From assembly GCA_007694935.1 (NCBI GenBank), contig REES01000065.1, positions 1 through 64,000 on the forward strand: 64,000 bases of DNA. The letters are read 5' to 3'. The position numbers were made by a program, and so were the translations under genes. The notes beneath the pieces are model-generated. The model had not been told where the DNA came from, did not search any database, and saw nothing but the letters and a program-made list of their open reading frames with translations. This document shows positions 38,351 through 46,499 of the stretch, piece by piece (position 1 is the first letter of the stretch; the number at the start of each line of letters is the position of its first letter). This stretch comes from Rhodospirillales bacterium. GTDB lineage: Bacteria > Pseudomonadota > Alphaproteobacteria > Rhodospirillales > Defluviicoccaceae.

Positions 38351-39261
38351 GAGCCCGCCTCTCCGGTCACCCGCCGGCGGGCATCCGCCAGGAGTTCGAC
38401 CGCTTCCGCAATCGCCGGCAACCCACAAATCCACAATCGGGTCGGCACCTGAACCCGGATCGACCGGGCCAGCAGTGCGGTGACGGCCGGATGCTCCAGA
38501 ATCTCGTAGGCCAGCGCCGGCGCCCGGTCCCGGGATTCGTCGGTGATCAGGATGTCCGGGGCCAGGGCCAGCAGCGTCTCCATGGACAGCCGCCCGTGGC
38601 CCGAAATGCCGGCTTCAGCCCCCAGGTTGGTCAGCCCCGCATGCCCGATCACGTCACCGATGAGCGAGTCCCCGCCGGCGGTGTAGCCGTTGGGCTGCAG
38701 GTAGAGCGCGGTCGGCCGGTTGCTTCCGGTCGGTCCGGCCGCGGCAGCCAGACGCCCATCCATGGCTTCGATCAGTGCTTCCGCCCGCGCCGCTTCCCCG
38801 AAGGCACCGCCCAGGGTGCGGACGTTGGTCCGCACGTCATCGATGGAGCGGGCGAAATCCACCACCAGGGTGGGATGGCCCAGGCGGCTGAGCAGCATTA
38901 CCGTGGGCTGGGCCGAGAAGGTACCAGCCACGACGAAATCCGGTTCCAACGGCAGGATTTCTTCCGAGAGGCCGTGGTTGAGCCGGATTCCCGCCACGTC
39001 GTCGGCGGCGTTGGAATAATCCGCCTGAGCCACCAGGGCACTCAGCGAGGCAACACGCTCCCGCTCCACCAATGCCAGGGTGATCTGGTCGGTGCACAGG
39101 TTCATGGAGGCGATGCGCTCCGGCCGGGCTTCCGCCGGGCCGGAAATCGTCAGGGCGATGAGGGCGAGCGCCAGCGCACCCGCCCTGAATCCGAGGCCGC
39201 GCCGGTCCCTCAGGCGCCGAACCAACGCTGACCCGAATCCGCGCATCGCCTCCCGGGCCAT
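38347..39261 (-). CDS. btuF: Vitamin B12 ABC transporter, periplasmic binding protein
   Basis: A 304-residue binding protein of the helical-backbone (BtuF/FhuD) fold. A signal peptide (GALALALIALTISGPAEARP) follows a long basic start; the mature part opens RIASMNLCTDQITLALV, then GLSEEILPLEPDFVVAGTFS, LYLQPNGYTAGGDSLIG and APDILITDES. It delivers B12 from BtuB to BtuCD. Start ATG 39261 overlaps the btuB stop by one base (TGATG). A later ATG (codon 6) is possible. This is the only one of three BtuF-like proteins in the window with a signal peptide. Confidence 0.88.
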   Translation of the reverse strand: MAREAMRGFGSALVRRLRDRRGLGFRAGALALALIALTISGPAEARPERIASMNLCTDQITLALVERERVASLSALVAQADYSNAADDVAGIRLNHGLSEEILPLEPDFVVAGTFSAQPTVMLLSRLGHPTLVVDFARSIDDVRTNVRTLGGAFGEAARAEALIEAMDGRLAAAAGPTGSNRPTALYLQPNGYTAGGDSLIGDVIGHAGLTNLGAEAGISGHGRLSMETLLALAPDILITDESRDRAPALAYEILEHPAVTALLARSIRVQVPTRLWICGLPAIAEAVELLADARRRVTGEAGS

Positions 39262-41300
39262 CAGAACGTGAACGAGCCCTGGATGCCGCCGAACGCGCCG
39301 ATGCCTGGGCTCTGGAACCCGAACACCTCCTCGTAGTCCTGGTTGAGCAGGTTCTCGATCCGCCCGACCACCGCCAGACCGGGCAGCACCTCGTAGCGCG
39401 CCGCCAGGTTGACCAGGGTGAAGGAATCCAGCCAGACGCGCTCCCGCTGGAAGAACGGCACCAGGAACGCGGTGTCCCGCTGCCGGCCGCTATGGCGGAT
39501 ATCCAAGTTGACGTTGGCGCGGTTACGACCGGCCTCATCGGGCAGAAACGCATAATTGACGGTGGCACTGCCCAGGTGCTTGGGCCGGCGGGGCAACTGG
39601 AACCCGTCGGGACCACGCGTTTCGGTGAAGGTGTAGGCGCCGCGGAAGGTCAGACCCGGCCACAGTTCCGCCCCCAGCGCCACCTCGACGCCGCGGGCCC
39701 GGGAGGTGCCCGGCACGTTGATCGGCTGTGAAACCCCCAGTGCCGGAACGAACTCTGAGGAAATGAAGTCGGTGATGCGGTTCTGGAAATAGGCAACATC
39801 CACCGTGACCCGATCGGACAGCAGCGACTGCTCGATGCCCACATCCCAACCCTCGGAGCTTTCCGGTCGCAGGTCCGGATTGCCGACAAAGGTGCCGAAG
39901 AAGCCGAACAGTTCCGTCAGGGTCGGGTTCTGGACCCCCTCGCCCCAACTGGCGCGAATACGCGTACCGGTCTCCCGATGCACGTAGGCGCCGGTCACCC
40001 GCGGGGAGGTGAAGTTCTCGAACCGGTCGTTGCGATCGAACCGCGCGCCGCCGGTCAGGAACAGTCTGTCCCACAGGCCCAGCCGGTACTCGCCGGCGAA
40101 GCCGACATTGGTGATGGCATCGAAGCTCACTCTGGGGCCGAACCCGAACCGGTCCCCGTCCTGCACCTCGTGTTCGACGATGGCGGACAGACCATGCGTC
40201 GCCGGCACCACTACGTCCGTCGTAAAATTCACATTAGCCTGATAGTCGAAGATGCGTTTGTCCGTATTGAAGTCGGAAATGAGCGTTCCATCGCTGAAAT
40301 TTTCGCTCTCGCTTCGGACGTAAGAAAACCCGGCGGTGTTTTCCCACATCCCATCGAGCAGAATCAGCTTCGCCTGCCCACGCCCATAAAACAGGTGCCT
40401 TTTGGATTGATTGTCAGCGTCTTCCGGCACAAACACCGTCCCGATGCCGGGCAGGTCTCTGGTTCCCGAGAAGTCGTCGAACTCCAGCCAAGTGCGGGTA
40501 TAACGAAACACACCATCGATCTCGAAGAAGTCGGCCGGAGTCAGGCCTATCTTGCTGTCCACTGTAACGTTCGACGTACCGTCCTTCTCCGAGCCCTCGG
40601 GGGAAATGTTGATCCCGTCGGTGCGGAGTCCGGCGACCGACAGGCGGGCGTTCACCCGATCGTCGCCACCGCTCACCGCGGCCGATCCGTCGAACGTGGC
40701 GAACGAGCCACCCTCAGCGCGGCCGTCGACCCGGAGCGGGCCGGCGCCCCGCCGGGTGATGATATTGATCACCCCGCCGATGGCATTGCTCCCGAACAGG
40801 GTCGCTTGCGGGCCGCGGACGATCTCAATGCGTTCGATGTCGTCGGCCAGCAAGGTCTCGAACCGAAAGGTATTGCCGGCAGCAGGGTCGTTGGCCTTGA
40901 TCCCATCGATCAGCACGAGGGTATGATTGGCCTCGGCGCCGCGGATACGCACCGCGGTCTCGGCACCGAAGGTGCCGGTGCGACTGACCGCCAGTCCCGG
41001 CACGTCCCTCAGCACGTCGGAAACGAACCGGGTCTGCTTCTGTTCCAACTCCTGGCGGGTGATCACGGTGACCGCACTGCCCACCGTGGCCGGGTCCTGG
41101 GGCACGCGGCTGGCCGTCACCACCGTTGGTGGCAAGGTGGTCACGCCCTCTTGCGCCACCGCACCCAGGGCTGTCAGCGTGGTCAGCGTGGCCGCCAGCG
41201 GCACCGCCGCCAGGATCGTGCTGACGGACGCCGGCCGCGGCCGGCGCCGCGACCCGTCACCGGCATGGTTGTCGTTTGGTCCTGAGTCGTTCTGTGTCAT
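39261..41300 (-). CDS. btuB: TonB-dependent vitamin B12 receptor
   Basis: A 679-residue outer-membrane receptor. After a signal peptide (ILAAVPLAATLTTLTALGAVAQ) comes a TonB box (LPPTVVTASRV), a plug domain (VGSAVTVITRQELEQKQ, VLIDGIKANDP, IERIEIVRGPQATLFGSNAIGGVINI) and a beta barrel that ends in GGIQGSFTF, with terminal Phe as required for barrel assembly. The ligand is assigned because a cobalamin riboswitch precedes it and btuFCD follow. ATG 41300 has AGGGG upstream. The 4060-base leader-free frame extends past the start without homology. Confidence 0.93.
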   Translation of the reverse strand: MTQNDSGPNDNHAGDGSRRRPRPASVSTILAAVPLAATLTTLTALGAVAQEGVTTLPPTVVTASRVPQDPATVGSAVTVITRQELEQKQTRFVSDVLRDVPGLAVSRTGTFGAETAVRIRGAEANHTLVLIDGIKANDPAAGNTFRFETLLADDIERIEIVRGPQATLFGSNAIGGVINIITRRGAGPLRVDGRAEGGSFATFDGSAAVSGGDDRVNARLSVAGLRTDGINISPEGSEKDGTSNVTVDSKIGLTPADFFEIDGVFRYTRTWLEFDDFSGTRDLPGIGTVFVPEDADNQSKRHLFYGRGQAKLILLDGMWENTAGFSYVRSESENFSDGTLISDFNTDKRIFDYQANVNFTTDVVVPATHGLSAIVEHEVQDGDRFGFGPRVSFDAITNVGFAGEYRLGLWDRLFLTGGARFDRNDRFENFTSPRVTGAYVHRETGTRIRASWGEGVQNPTLTELFGFFGTFVGNPDLRPESSEGWDVGIEQSLLSDRVTVDVAYFQNRITDFISSEFVPALGVSQPINVPGTSRARGVEVALGAELWPGLTFRGAYTFTETRGPDGFQLPRRPKHLGSATVNYAFLPDEAGRNRANVNLDIRHSGRQRDTAFLVPFFQRERVWLDSFTLVNLAARYEVLPGLAVVGRIENLLNQDYEEVFGFQSPGIGAFGGIQGSFTF

Positions 41301-41579
41301 GGTCCCCTTACCCCTCGCAAAGCGTTGGCGCCGCGGCCACGGCACGTGCCAAGGCACGCGGCATTGGTTTCTGCCGTCCTGCTGGCTTTGGTCTTGGGGA
41401 AGGGCCTTGGCAGCACACGTCCGAGCATCGGCCATTCGGCCGATCCTGCGGTTCCGCTTGCTGATTATTGGTCGTCTCGCCCCACGCGCATCCTCCAGCA
41501 GCACTGCCGTTCTTCAGGCGTCACCGCTTCGGAGAGCCGCGCTCATGACACACCCCGGTCACAAGCAGGGTGACGCTGG

Positions 41580-41765
41580 CGATGGCAGGTCTCCTGGCTC
41601 GCGGGTCGTTGCCTGATGCGCCCTGCCTTCCCGGTTTCCCAGTGGCTTTGCGTGGGCACGGGCTCGCCGCTTACAGTTGCGGGGGCAGCCACGGAATACG
41701 TGCCGAGTGGGCACCGCACCGTGTTCCCTCTTGGGTCCCGTTCAAGGGAACCATCACCGATGGTT
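41580..41765 (-). promoter_or_regulatory. Cobalamin (adenosylcobalamin) riboswitch
   Basis: Read on the minus strand, the region shows the class hallmarks: GCTGCCCCCGCAACTGT, then GGCGAGCCCGTGCCC, GCCACTGGGAAACCGGGAAG and the B12 box GAGCCAGGAGACCTGCC (plus-strand 41584-41600). It lies about 280 nt upstream of btuB, so B12 should repress the whole uptake operon. A possible -35 TTGACG is at 41789-41794; the matching -10 is weak. The expression platform after 41580 was not resolved. Confidence 0.93.
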
Positions 41766-41826
41766 AGCCTTGCCGATTGTGTGCAGCGCGTCAACAGCAA
41801 TTCACCGGACAACACCCCCGGTCAGT

Positions 41827-41893
41827 AAGCCCCTCACCCGTGGAGCGGGAGAGGGAGGGGCCCGGAGCGCCGCTGGCGCGACGGGAGGGTGAG
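41827..41893. repeat. Palindromic dispersed repeat, copy 1
   Basis: Begins AAGCCCCTCACCC and ends GGGAGGGTGAG, which is almost its reverse complement, with GAGCGGGAGAGGGAGGGGCC in the middle. Aligns nearly end to end with 41901-41969, which differs mainly in the inner loop (GAGCGCCGCTGGCGC against TCCGGCCGGCAGGCCGGA, each itself a hairpin). Confidence 0.8.
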
Positions 41894-41900
41894 CGTTCTT

Positions 41901-41969
41901 AAGCCCCTCGCCCGCTTCAGCGGGAGAGGGAGGGGCCCGTCCGGCCGGCAGGCCGGATGGGAGGGTGAG
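41901..41969. repeat. Palindromic dispersed repeat, copy 2
   Basis: Same element as copy 1 in direct orientation, 7 nt later. Outer arms AAGCCCCTCGCCC and GGGAGGGTGAG, inner CGCTTCAGCG hairpin and TCCGGCC-GGCAGGCCGGA hairpin. The loop difference between the copies suggests old duplication or separate arrival. Confidence 0.8.
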
Positions 41970-42001
41970 GGTTCGTGACGGGGATTCCACTTCCCCAGAC
42001 T

Positions 42002-42022
42002 TGGCCGGACTTGATCCGGCCA
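42002..42022. repeat. Short palindrome in the repeat island
   Basis: TGGCCGGA and TCCGGCCA form a perfect 8-bp stem around CTTGA. The core resembles short palindromic dispersed elements of GC-rich alphaproteobacteria. Confidence 0.6.
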
Positions 42023-42073
42023 GCCACGAACAACCCTGGCCCGGCCCCTCCGCCCGTGCCGGGGACGGGAAAG

Positions 42074-42103
42074 GCGTGGATGCCCGGAACGAGCCCGGGC
42101 AAG
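42074..42103. repeat. 30-bp repeat, left arm of an inverted pair
   Basis: GCGTGGATGCCCGG, AACGAG, CCCGGGCAAG. Repeated in inverted orientation at 42184-42213 with two mismatches (GGCCGAG in place of GAACGAG), so the pair could fold into a long hairpin around partial copy 3. Confidence 0.7.
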
Positions 42104-42125
42104 ACACGTGAGCGGCGGCACAGTA

Positions 42126-42164
42126 TCCCCTCACCCGCGGAGCGGGAGAGGCAGGGGCCCGGCC
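42126..42164. repeat. Palindromic dispersed repeat, partial copy 3
   Basis: TCCCCTCACCCGCGGAGCG then GGAGAGGCAGGGGCCCGGCC matches the left half of copies 1 and 2; the right arm GGGAGGGTGAG is missing. Direct orientation. Confidence 0.7.
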
Positions 42165-42183
42165 ACCCCCGTCCCGTTCCTGC

Positions 42184-42213
42184 CTTGCCCGGGCTCGGCC
42201 CGGGCATCCACGC
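42184..42213. repeat. 30-bp repeat, right arm of an inverted pair
   Basis: CTTGCCCGGGCTC, GGCCCGGGCATCCACGC: the inverted partner of 42074-42103, 80 bases apart. Each arm also contains its own small CCCGG palindrome. Confidence 0.7.
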
Positions 42214-42262
42214 TTCGGCTCCCTGTCAAGGGCGGAGGGGACCGTGCCGCCGCATTCCGTAG

Positions 42263-42285
42263 ATGGCCGTGACGAGCACGGCCAT
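42263..42285. repeat. Short palindrome at the end of the repeat island
   Basis: ATGGCCGTG and CACGGCCAT form a perfect 9-bp stem around ACGAG, 70 bases from the B12-binding-protein stop codon. It has no T-run, so it is a poor intrinsic terminator. Confidence 0.6.
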
Positions 42286-42355
42286 GACAGCAAGAGGCGA
42301 GGGCCGGGATAATCACATGGCTGTCGTCGTCCCCTGCGCCGCTTTCGGCCCCGCG

Positions 42356-43144
42356 TCAGGCCCCCTCCACCCGGCCGCCGATGATCGCTTCCAGGGCCGC
42401 CAGCCCTTCGGTCAAGGCTCCCGGCCCGGGCTGCAGGATCACCGCCGACTTGACCTCGTGCAGCGCGCCGTCCCGCACCGCCGGCGCCGCCGCCGCATCG
42501 GGCCGTGCCCGCACCCGCGCCGGCACGAAGCGCTTGCCGCACCAGGAGCCGATGATGATGTCCGGCTGGGCCTCCATCACGTCCCGCCACGCCACGATCC
42601 GGTCCTTGGCCGCCGGCCGATGGGCGCGATCGGCAAACACATCGACGCCGCCGGCGAGTTCGATCAACTCGGAGACCCAGGCGGTGGCGGAGATCAGCGG
42701 CTCGTCCCATTCCTCGAAAAACACCCGCGGCCGCCGGGCCCGATCGGCGGCACGCTGCCGCGCCGCCGCCAGGCCGGCTTCCAGTTCGCGCACCAGCGCG
42801 GCTGCCCGGTCGCCCGCGCCCACCAGGCTGCCGAGCGTCATGATCATCCTGAGGATGCCGGCCACGGTGTGCTGGTTGAAGGCATGGACCTCGATCCCGT
42901 GGCGGATCAGGGTGGCCGCCAAGTCGGCCTGCAGGTCGGAAAACGTGAGCACGAGGTCCGGCTCCAGCGCCCGAATACTGTCGACCCGGGCGGAGGTGAA
43001 GGCACCCACCTTCGGTTTCTCGTGCCGCACCTCGGGCGGCCTCACGGCGTAGCCGGTGACTCCGGCGATGCGATCCTGTGCCCCGAGGAGGTACAGCGTT
43101 TCCACCGTCTCGGCGGTGAGGCAGATGATCCGTTCCGGATACAA
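42356..43144 (-). CDS. Cobalamin-binding protein (BtuF-like, no signal peptide)
   Basis: A 262-residue helical-backbone binding protein. It begins right at the first domain strand, YPERIICLTAETVETLYLLGAQDRIAGVTGYAV, and continues with VGAFTSARVDSIRALEPDLVLTFSDLQ, then ISATAWVSELIELAGGVDVFAD and QPDIIIGSWCGKRF. Close relatives, as I recall them, are annotated as cobalamin-binding proteins and also lack signal peptides, so the place of action is unclear. No ATG or GTG fits; the TTG at 43144 gives the family start, although the frame is open to 43231. It follows the repeat island on the minus strand, upstream of the btu operon. Confidence 0.82.
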   Translation of the reverse strand: MYPERIICLTAETVETLYLLGAQDRIAGVTGYAVRPPEVRHEKPKVGAFTSARVDSIRALEPDLVLTFSDLQADLAATLIRHGIEVHAFNQHTVAGILRMIMTLGSLVGAGDRAAALVRELEAGLAAARQRAADRARRPRVFFEEWDEPLISATAWVSELIELAGGVDVFADRAHRPAAKDRIVAWRDVMEAQPDIIIGSWCGKRFVPARVRARPDAAAAPAVRDGALHEVKSAVILQPGPGALTEGLAALEAIIGGRVEGA

Positions 43145-43302
43145 TGGGTTCGCACGCCCTTGCCCGAACCGGCTGTGCGGTTTTGGGCCTGAGATAGTGG
43201 AATGACTGGAGCCGGGACGGTAACGGCTCAAGCGTGTGCGTGCAATCCTGCGGGGTCAGGGGCGGGCCATCATGGGCCGTGGTACACCCGGAACCTGTCA
43301 CG

Positions 43303-43334
43303 CAAAGCGCCCGGGCACGTCAGCACCCGGGCGC
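43303..43334 (-). terminator. Possible terminator of the alkaline phosphatase gene
   Basis: On the minus strand a perfect 9-bp stem (GCGCCCGGG/CCCGGGCGC) with a 10-nt loop is followed by TTTGCG. It lies 60 nt past the phosphatase stop. The T-run is short. Confidence 0.5.
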
Positions 43335-43394
43335 CGGAAGGTGACATCCAAGGGTGAGAGGCTATCCGGAGACAGCCCCGTCGCTGTCCTGATG

Positions 43395-44939
43395 TCAGGC
43401 GGCGAGCTTAGTCATGCGGCGACGGGCGACGGCGAACAGAGCCACCAGCCCGGAGCCGAGGAAGATCACGCTGGCCGGCAGCGGCACCGGCTCGAGCGCC
43501 CGCTCCATCACGAAGTAGATCGCGGTGTTGTCGATGTAACGGCCATCGTTGAAGTCAAGGATGAACCGGAGGCCCGGATCCCAGCCTACGATGTGATTGT
43601 ACAGCAGGTACGAGCCCGCACCCTTGGCGAACATCAGGGTGTTCTCGTTGGTGTGAGTCCCGGAGTGCCACTTGACACCCGGCAGCTCACCCTGGCCCCG
43701 GTTCTCCACCGGCTCGAACGGGATGGTGTCCGAGTTCGGGCCCATGGGGATGGCATTGCCATGGTCGGTGACGACCAGCAGCAGGGTCTCGTCCCAGTTG
43801 CTGTACATCTCCACCCAATCGACCACCGCCTTGACCGAGTGGTTGAAGTCCACCTGCTCTTCGATAATGCGGGCCGTGTCGTTGGCGTGGGCCGCCCAGT
43901 CGACCGCACCACCCTCGATGTGGAGGTACATACCGTCAGGGTTCTGTCCGAGGATGTTAAGCGCCGCCCGGGTCATGGTGGCCAGGGTCGGCACCGTGTC
44001 GAGGTAAGCGACGCCGCTCGGCACGCTGGGATCAGCTCCGAGCACGGCCGGATCCCGCGACCGGTTGTACTGCAGGGTGGCAGCCACCTCCGGGACACCG
44101 AACACCCGGCCGGTCGGCACGTCCACACTGGAAGCGATCTTCTCGAAGTCTTCCTTGCTGGTGACCAGGGTCCAGTCGGTTGCACCCGACTCGACGGCGG
44201 TCCAGTCCGCCTCGGAAATCCAGAAATAGTTGGGGGCACCCCGCAGTTCACCGTTGTCGTTGTACCAGGGGTGCCCGCCGCCCATCAGGACGTCGAGGTG
44301 GCCCTCGCTCAGCATCTGGTTGGTGATCTCGTGATAGGCATTGCGCCGCAGGTTCTGGGCGCCGCCCAGCGCCGCCGGAGTGGCATGGCTGAACGGCACG
44401 CTGGAGATGGAGCCGGTGGAACGGCCGAGTTCCTTGGCGTGGTGGACAATCGTGCGTAGGGGGTTGCCGAAGTCATCGAAGTTGATGGCGCTGTTGTACG
44501 ACTTATGGCCGGTGGCGAGGGCCGTGCCAGCGGCGGCGGAGTCGGTCCAATCAACCTTGATGTACTCGTAGCCGGCGAAGTAGTTGGGATTTCCCCGGTA
44601 ATCGACGGTATCGACCGGGGTGATGTCCCAGGCCTTGGACCACTCGTAGCTGATCTGCGGGATGCCGGTCCCGGTCGGCGTGTTAGAATTGTTGAGCGGA
44701 TAGGTGGTCATGCCCAGCTTGACCGGGAACGAGTCATAGGGCTGCTGCCCCAGCTCGCCATACTCCCAGTAGCTGGCCATGTCCCAGGTGCCCCAGCTCG
44801 CCCCGTCGGTCACCATCAGGATGACGTTCTTGGCGATCGGCGGCAGATGATCATGGGCGTTGGCGGGAGCGGGCATCACCAGCGAACCGGAGACGAACCC
44901 GCTCAGCACCAGCGCCGAGGCGATGGTCTTGACGTGCAT
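43395..44939 (-). CDS. Alkaline phosphatase with PEP-CTERM (VPLPA) anchor
   Basis: A 514-residue phosphatase of the PhoA-type alkaline phosphatase superfamily. A signal peptide (VLSGFVSGSLVMPAPANAH) precedes the metal site VILMVTDGASWG; the nucleophile serine is in DWTDSAAAGTALATGHKS, and VVTDHGNA and HSGTHTNENTLMFA give later metal ligands. The C-terminus is VPLPASVIFLGSGLVALFAVARRR, a textbook three-part sorting signal (motif, helix, basic end), so it should be processed by an exosortase and fixed to the surface. ATG 44939 has GGAGG 8 nt upstream. The leader is full of inverted repeats (see next entry). Confidence 0.92.
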   Translation of the reverse strand: MHVKTIASALVLSGFVSGSLVMPAPANAHDHLPPIAKNVILMVTDGASWGTWDMASYWEYGELGQQPYDSFPVKLGMTTYPLNNSNTPTGTGIPQISYEWSKAWDITPVDTVDYRGNPNYFAGYEYIKVDWTDSAAAGTALATGHKSYNSAINFDDFGNPLRTIVHHAKELGRSTGSISSVPFSHATPAALGGAQNLRRNAYHEITNQMLSEGHLDVLMGGGHPWYNDNGELRGAPNYFWISEADWTAVESGATDWTLVTSKEDFEKIASSVDVPTGRVFGVPEVAATLQYNRSRDPAVLGADPSVPSGVAYLDTVPTLATMTRAALNILGQNPDGMYLHIEGGAVDWAAHANDTARIIEEQVDFNHSVKAVVDWVEMYSNWDETLLLVVTDHGNAIPMGPNSDTIPFEPVENRGQGELPGVKWHSGTHTNENTLMFAKGAGSYLLYNHIVGWDPGLRFILDFNDGRYIDNTAIYFVMERALEPVPLPASVIFLGSGLVALFAVARRRMTKLAA

Positions 44940-44958
44940 TGATGTTCCTCCTGCCCAT

Positions 44959-45113
44959 GAGTTCATGGAACTCGGAGCGGACAGACCGGTCTGCATCCCC
45001 ATGCAGAGCGGCCCTTTGGTCCGATCCGATGCCGACCCACTCGGGTACCATGTGCGCGATTGGGTTGGGTCCGGCGGGCGCAGGAGTAGCCCATTTAGGC
45101 TACGTTCACGTGA
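44959..45113 (-). promoter_or_regulatory. Inverted repeats in the phosphatase leader
   Basis: Four perfect dyads: GAGTTC-ATG-GAACTC (44959-44973), the 12-bp palindrome CAGACCGGTCTG (44982-44993), GTAGCC-N6-GGCTAC (45086-45103) and TCACGTGA (45106-45113). They are candidate operator sites and a leader hairpin. I found no clear Pho box. Confidence 0.5.
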
Positions 45114-45195
45114 CGCCATCCTTACCCTTTTGGGAAACCGTTAACGCTTGGTAGAGGACTTCTGCCACGCCCCACGACGGTGTTCCGCTCGCCGC

Positions 45196-46344
45196 TCAAG
45201 CCCGATCCCGCCGCGCCAGAGGCCAGGCCAGGAGCGCCGCAGACCCCGCCGCAACGGCCATTGCCAGGAACGCGACGCCGCCGAAAGAGGCGTAGAGCGG
45301 CCCCGAGACGGCCATCATCAGGCCCAGCGCAAGCCCCATCACCACGGCGGCATAGAGCCCCTGTGCCGTCGCCGACAGGCCCGGCGATACCGTCCGGGTG
45401 ATGAAGTGGATGGCCGCCAGATGCACCGCGCCGAAGGTGAAGGCGTGCAGCGCCTGCATCAGCACGAGGGCCGGCAGGGCATCTGTGAGGCCGGTCACGG
45501 TCCAGCGCACCACTCCTGCGAGCCCCGCCGCCACCAGCAGCCGCGCCGGCCCGAAGCGGCGGATCAGGCGCTCCCCCGCGGCGAACAGGAGAATCTCGGC
45601 AATGACCCCTTCCGCCCACAGCGCGCCGATCACCGCGTCCGAGTATCCGGCCGCCCGCCAGTGGAGAGTACCGAACGCGTAGTACACCGCGTGGCTGCCC
45701 TGGATCGCCGCAGCCGCGGCGAGGAACAGCGCGAAACGGGGCAGCATCAACACCTGCAGCAGCAGCAACCCGCCCTTGGGCGCCGGCACCTCCGGCCGCG
45801 CGTCCGGCAGCAGCGCCGTCACCGCGGCGGTAGCGCCGACCGCGGCCAGGGCCAGGAGGAACACGATCTCCGGCGACCGCCCTTCCAGCGCCAGGCCGGT
45901 GCCGATGGCGGCGGCAATAAAGGTCCACGAGCCCCACAACCGGATCCGGCCGTAATCCAGGTTGCCCGCCCGCACCGCCAGCATGGTCAGGCTCTCCCCC
46001 AGCGCCATCACCGGCGGCCACACGGTGAAGAACAGGAACGTCACCAAAACGATGGCGACGAATCCCGATGCCGGCGCGAACAGGGCGAAGGCGCCAGTGG
46101 CAATCAGGGCGAACGCCAGCATCGGCCGGCGCCGCTCACCGGCGCGGTCGGCAATGCCGGCCGCCACCGGGTTGCCCACGATCTTGGCGATCACACCGAC
46201 GGCCAGGACGACAGCGATCTGCTGGGTCGTCAGTCCCCGGGCATCCAGCCAGACCGGCCAGAACGGCAGCAGGATCCCCACCACCACGAAATAGGCGGCG
46301 TAGAACAGCGACAACCGGGCAGAAAAAGGCGGGGCGGCATGCAT
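45196..46344 (-). CDS. MFS transporter (HcaT/phenylpropionate-permease-like family)
   Basis: A 382-residue carrier with twelve predicted membrane helices. The N-terminus (FSARLSLFYAAYFVVVGILLPFWPVWLDARGL) and the helix-4/5 pattern YGRIRLWGSWTFIAAAIGTGLAL match the MFS_1-like group that includes HcaT and nucleoside or sugar proton symporters. The substrate is unknown. ATG 46344 opens at MHAAPPFSARL; the frame is open to 46533 but that stretch overlaps the divergent kinase gene. A divergent PfkB-family kinase starts 155 nt away; a shared role in sugar or nucleoside uptake is possible. Confidence 0.87.
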   Translation of the reverse strand: MHAAPPFSARLSLFYAAYFVVVGILLPFWPVWLDARGLTTQQIAVVLAVGVIAKIVGNPVAAGIADRAGERRRPMLAFALIATGAFALFAPASGFVAIVLVTFLFFTVWPPVMALGESLTMLAVRAGNLDYGRIRLWGSWTFIAAAIGTGLALEGRSPEIVFLLALAAVGATAAVTALLPDARPEVPAPKGGLLLLQVLMLPRFALFLAAAAAIQGSHAVYYAFGTLHWRAAGYSDAVIGALWAEGVIAEILLFAAGERLIRRFGPARLLVAAGLAGVVRWTVTGLTDALPALVLMQALHAFTFGAVHLAAIHFITRTVSPGLSATAQGLYAAVVMGLALGLMMAVSGPLYASFGGVAFLAMAVAAGSAALLAWPLARRDRA

Positions 46345-46499
46345 GCCGGCACGACGATAGCGAAGCCGTCCGACCACGCCAACGCGGCCGGCCGCTGCCC
46401 ACGCCGGGCCGGCGGATGCCCGGATTGCGGTCCTTTGGCTTGGCGGTTTGCCGTCGCAGGGGGTAGGGTCGGCACCCTTGATCGGGGGGAGAGGAGCGT

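Noticed and set aside
41827-42285. CRISPR array
   Set aside because: Repeats are palindromic, of several kinds, unevenly spaced, with no unique spacers of constant length.
43145-43390. Second cobalamin riboswitch upstream of the B12-binding-protein gene
   Set aside because: No B12 box (GCCAGGAGACC-like) or the GCCACTG segment on the minus strand here.
44940-45195. Pho box upstream of the phosphatase
   Set aside because: No pair of CTGTCAT-like direct repeats with 4-nt spacing was seen on either strand.
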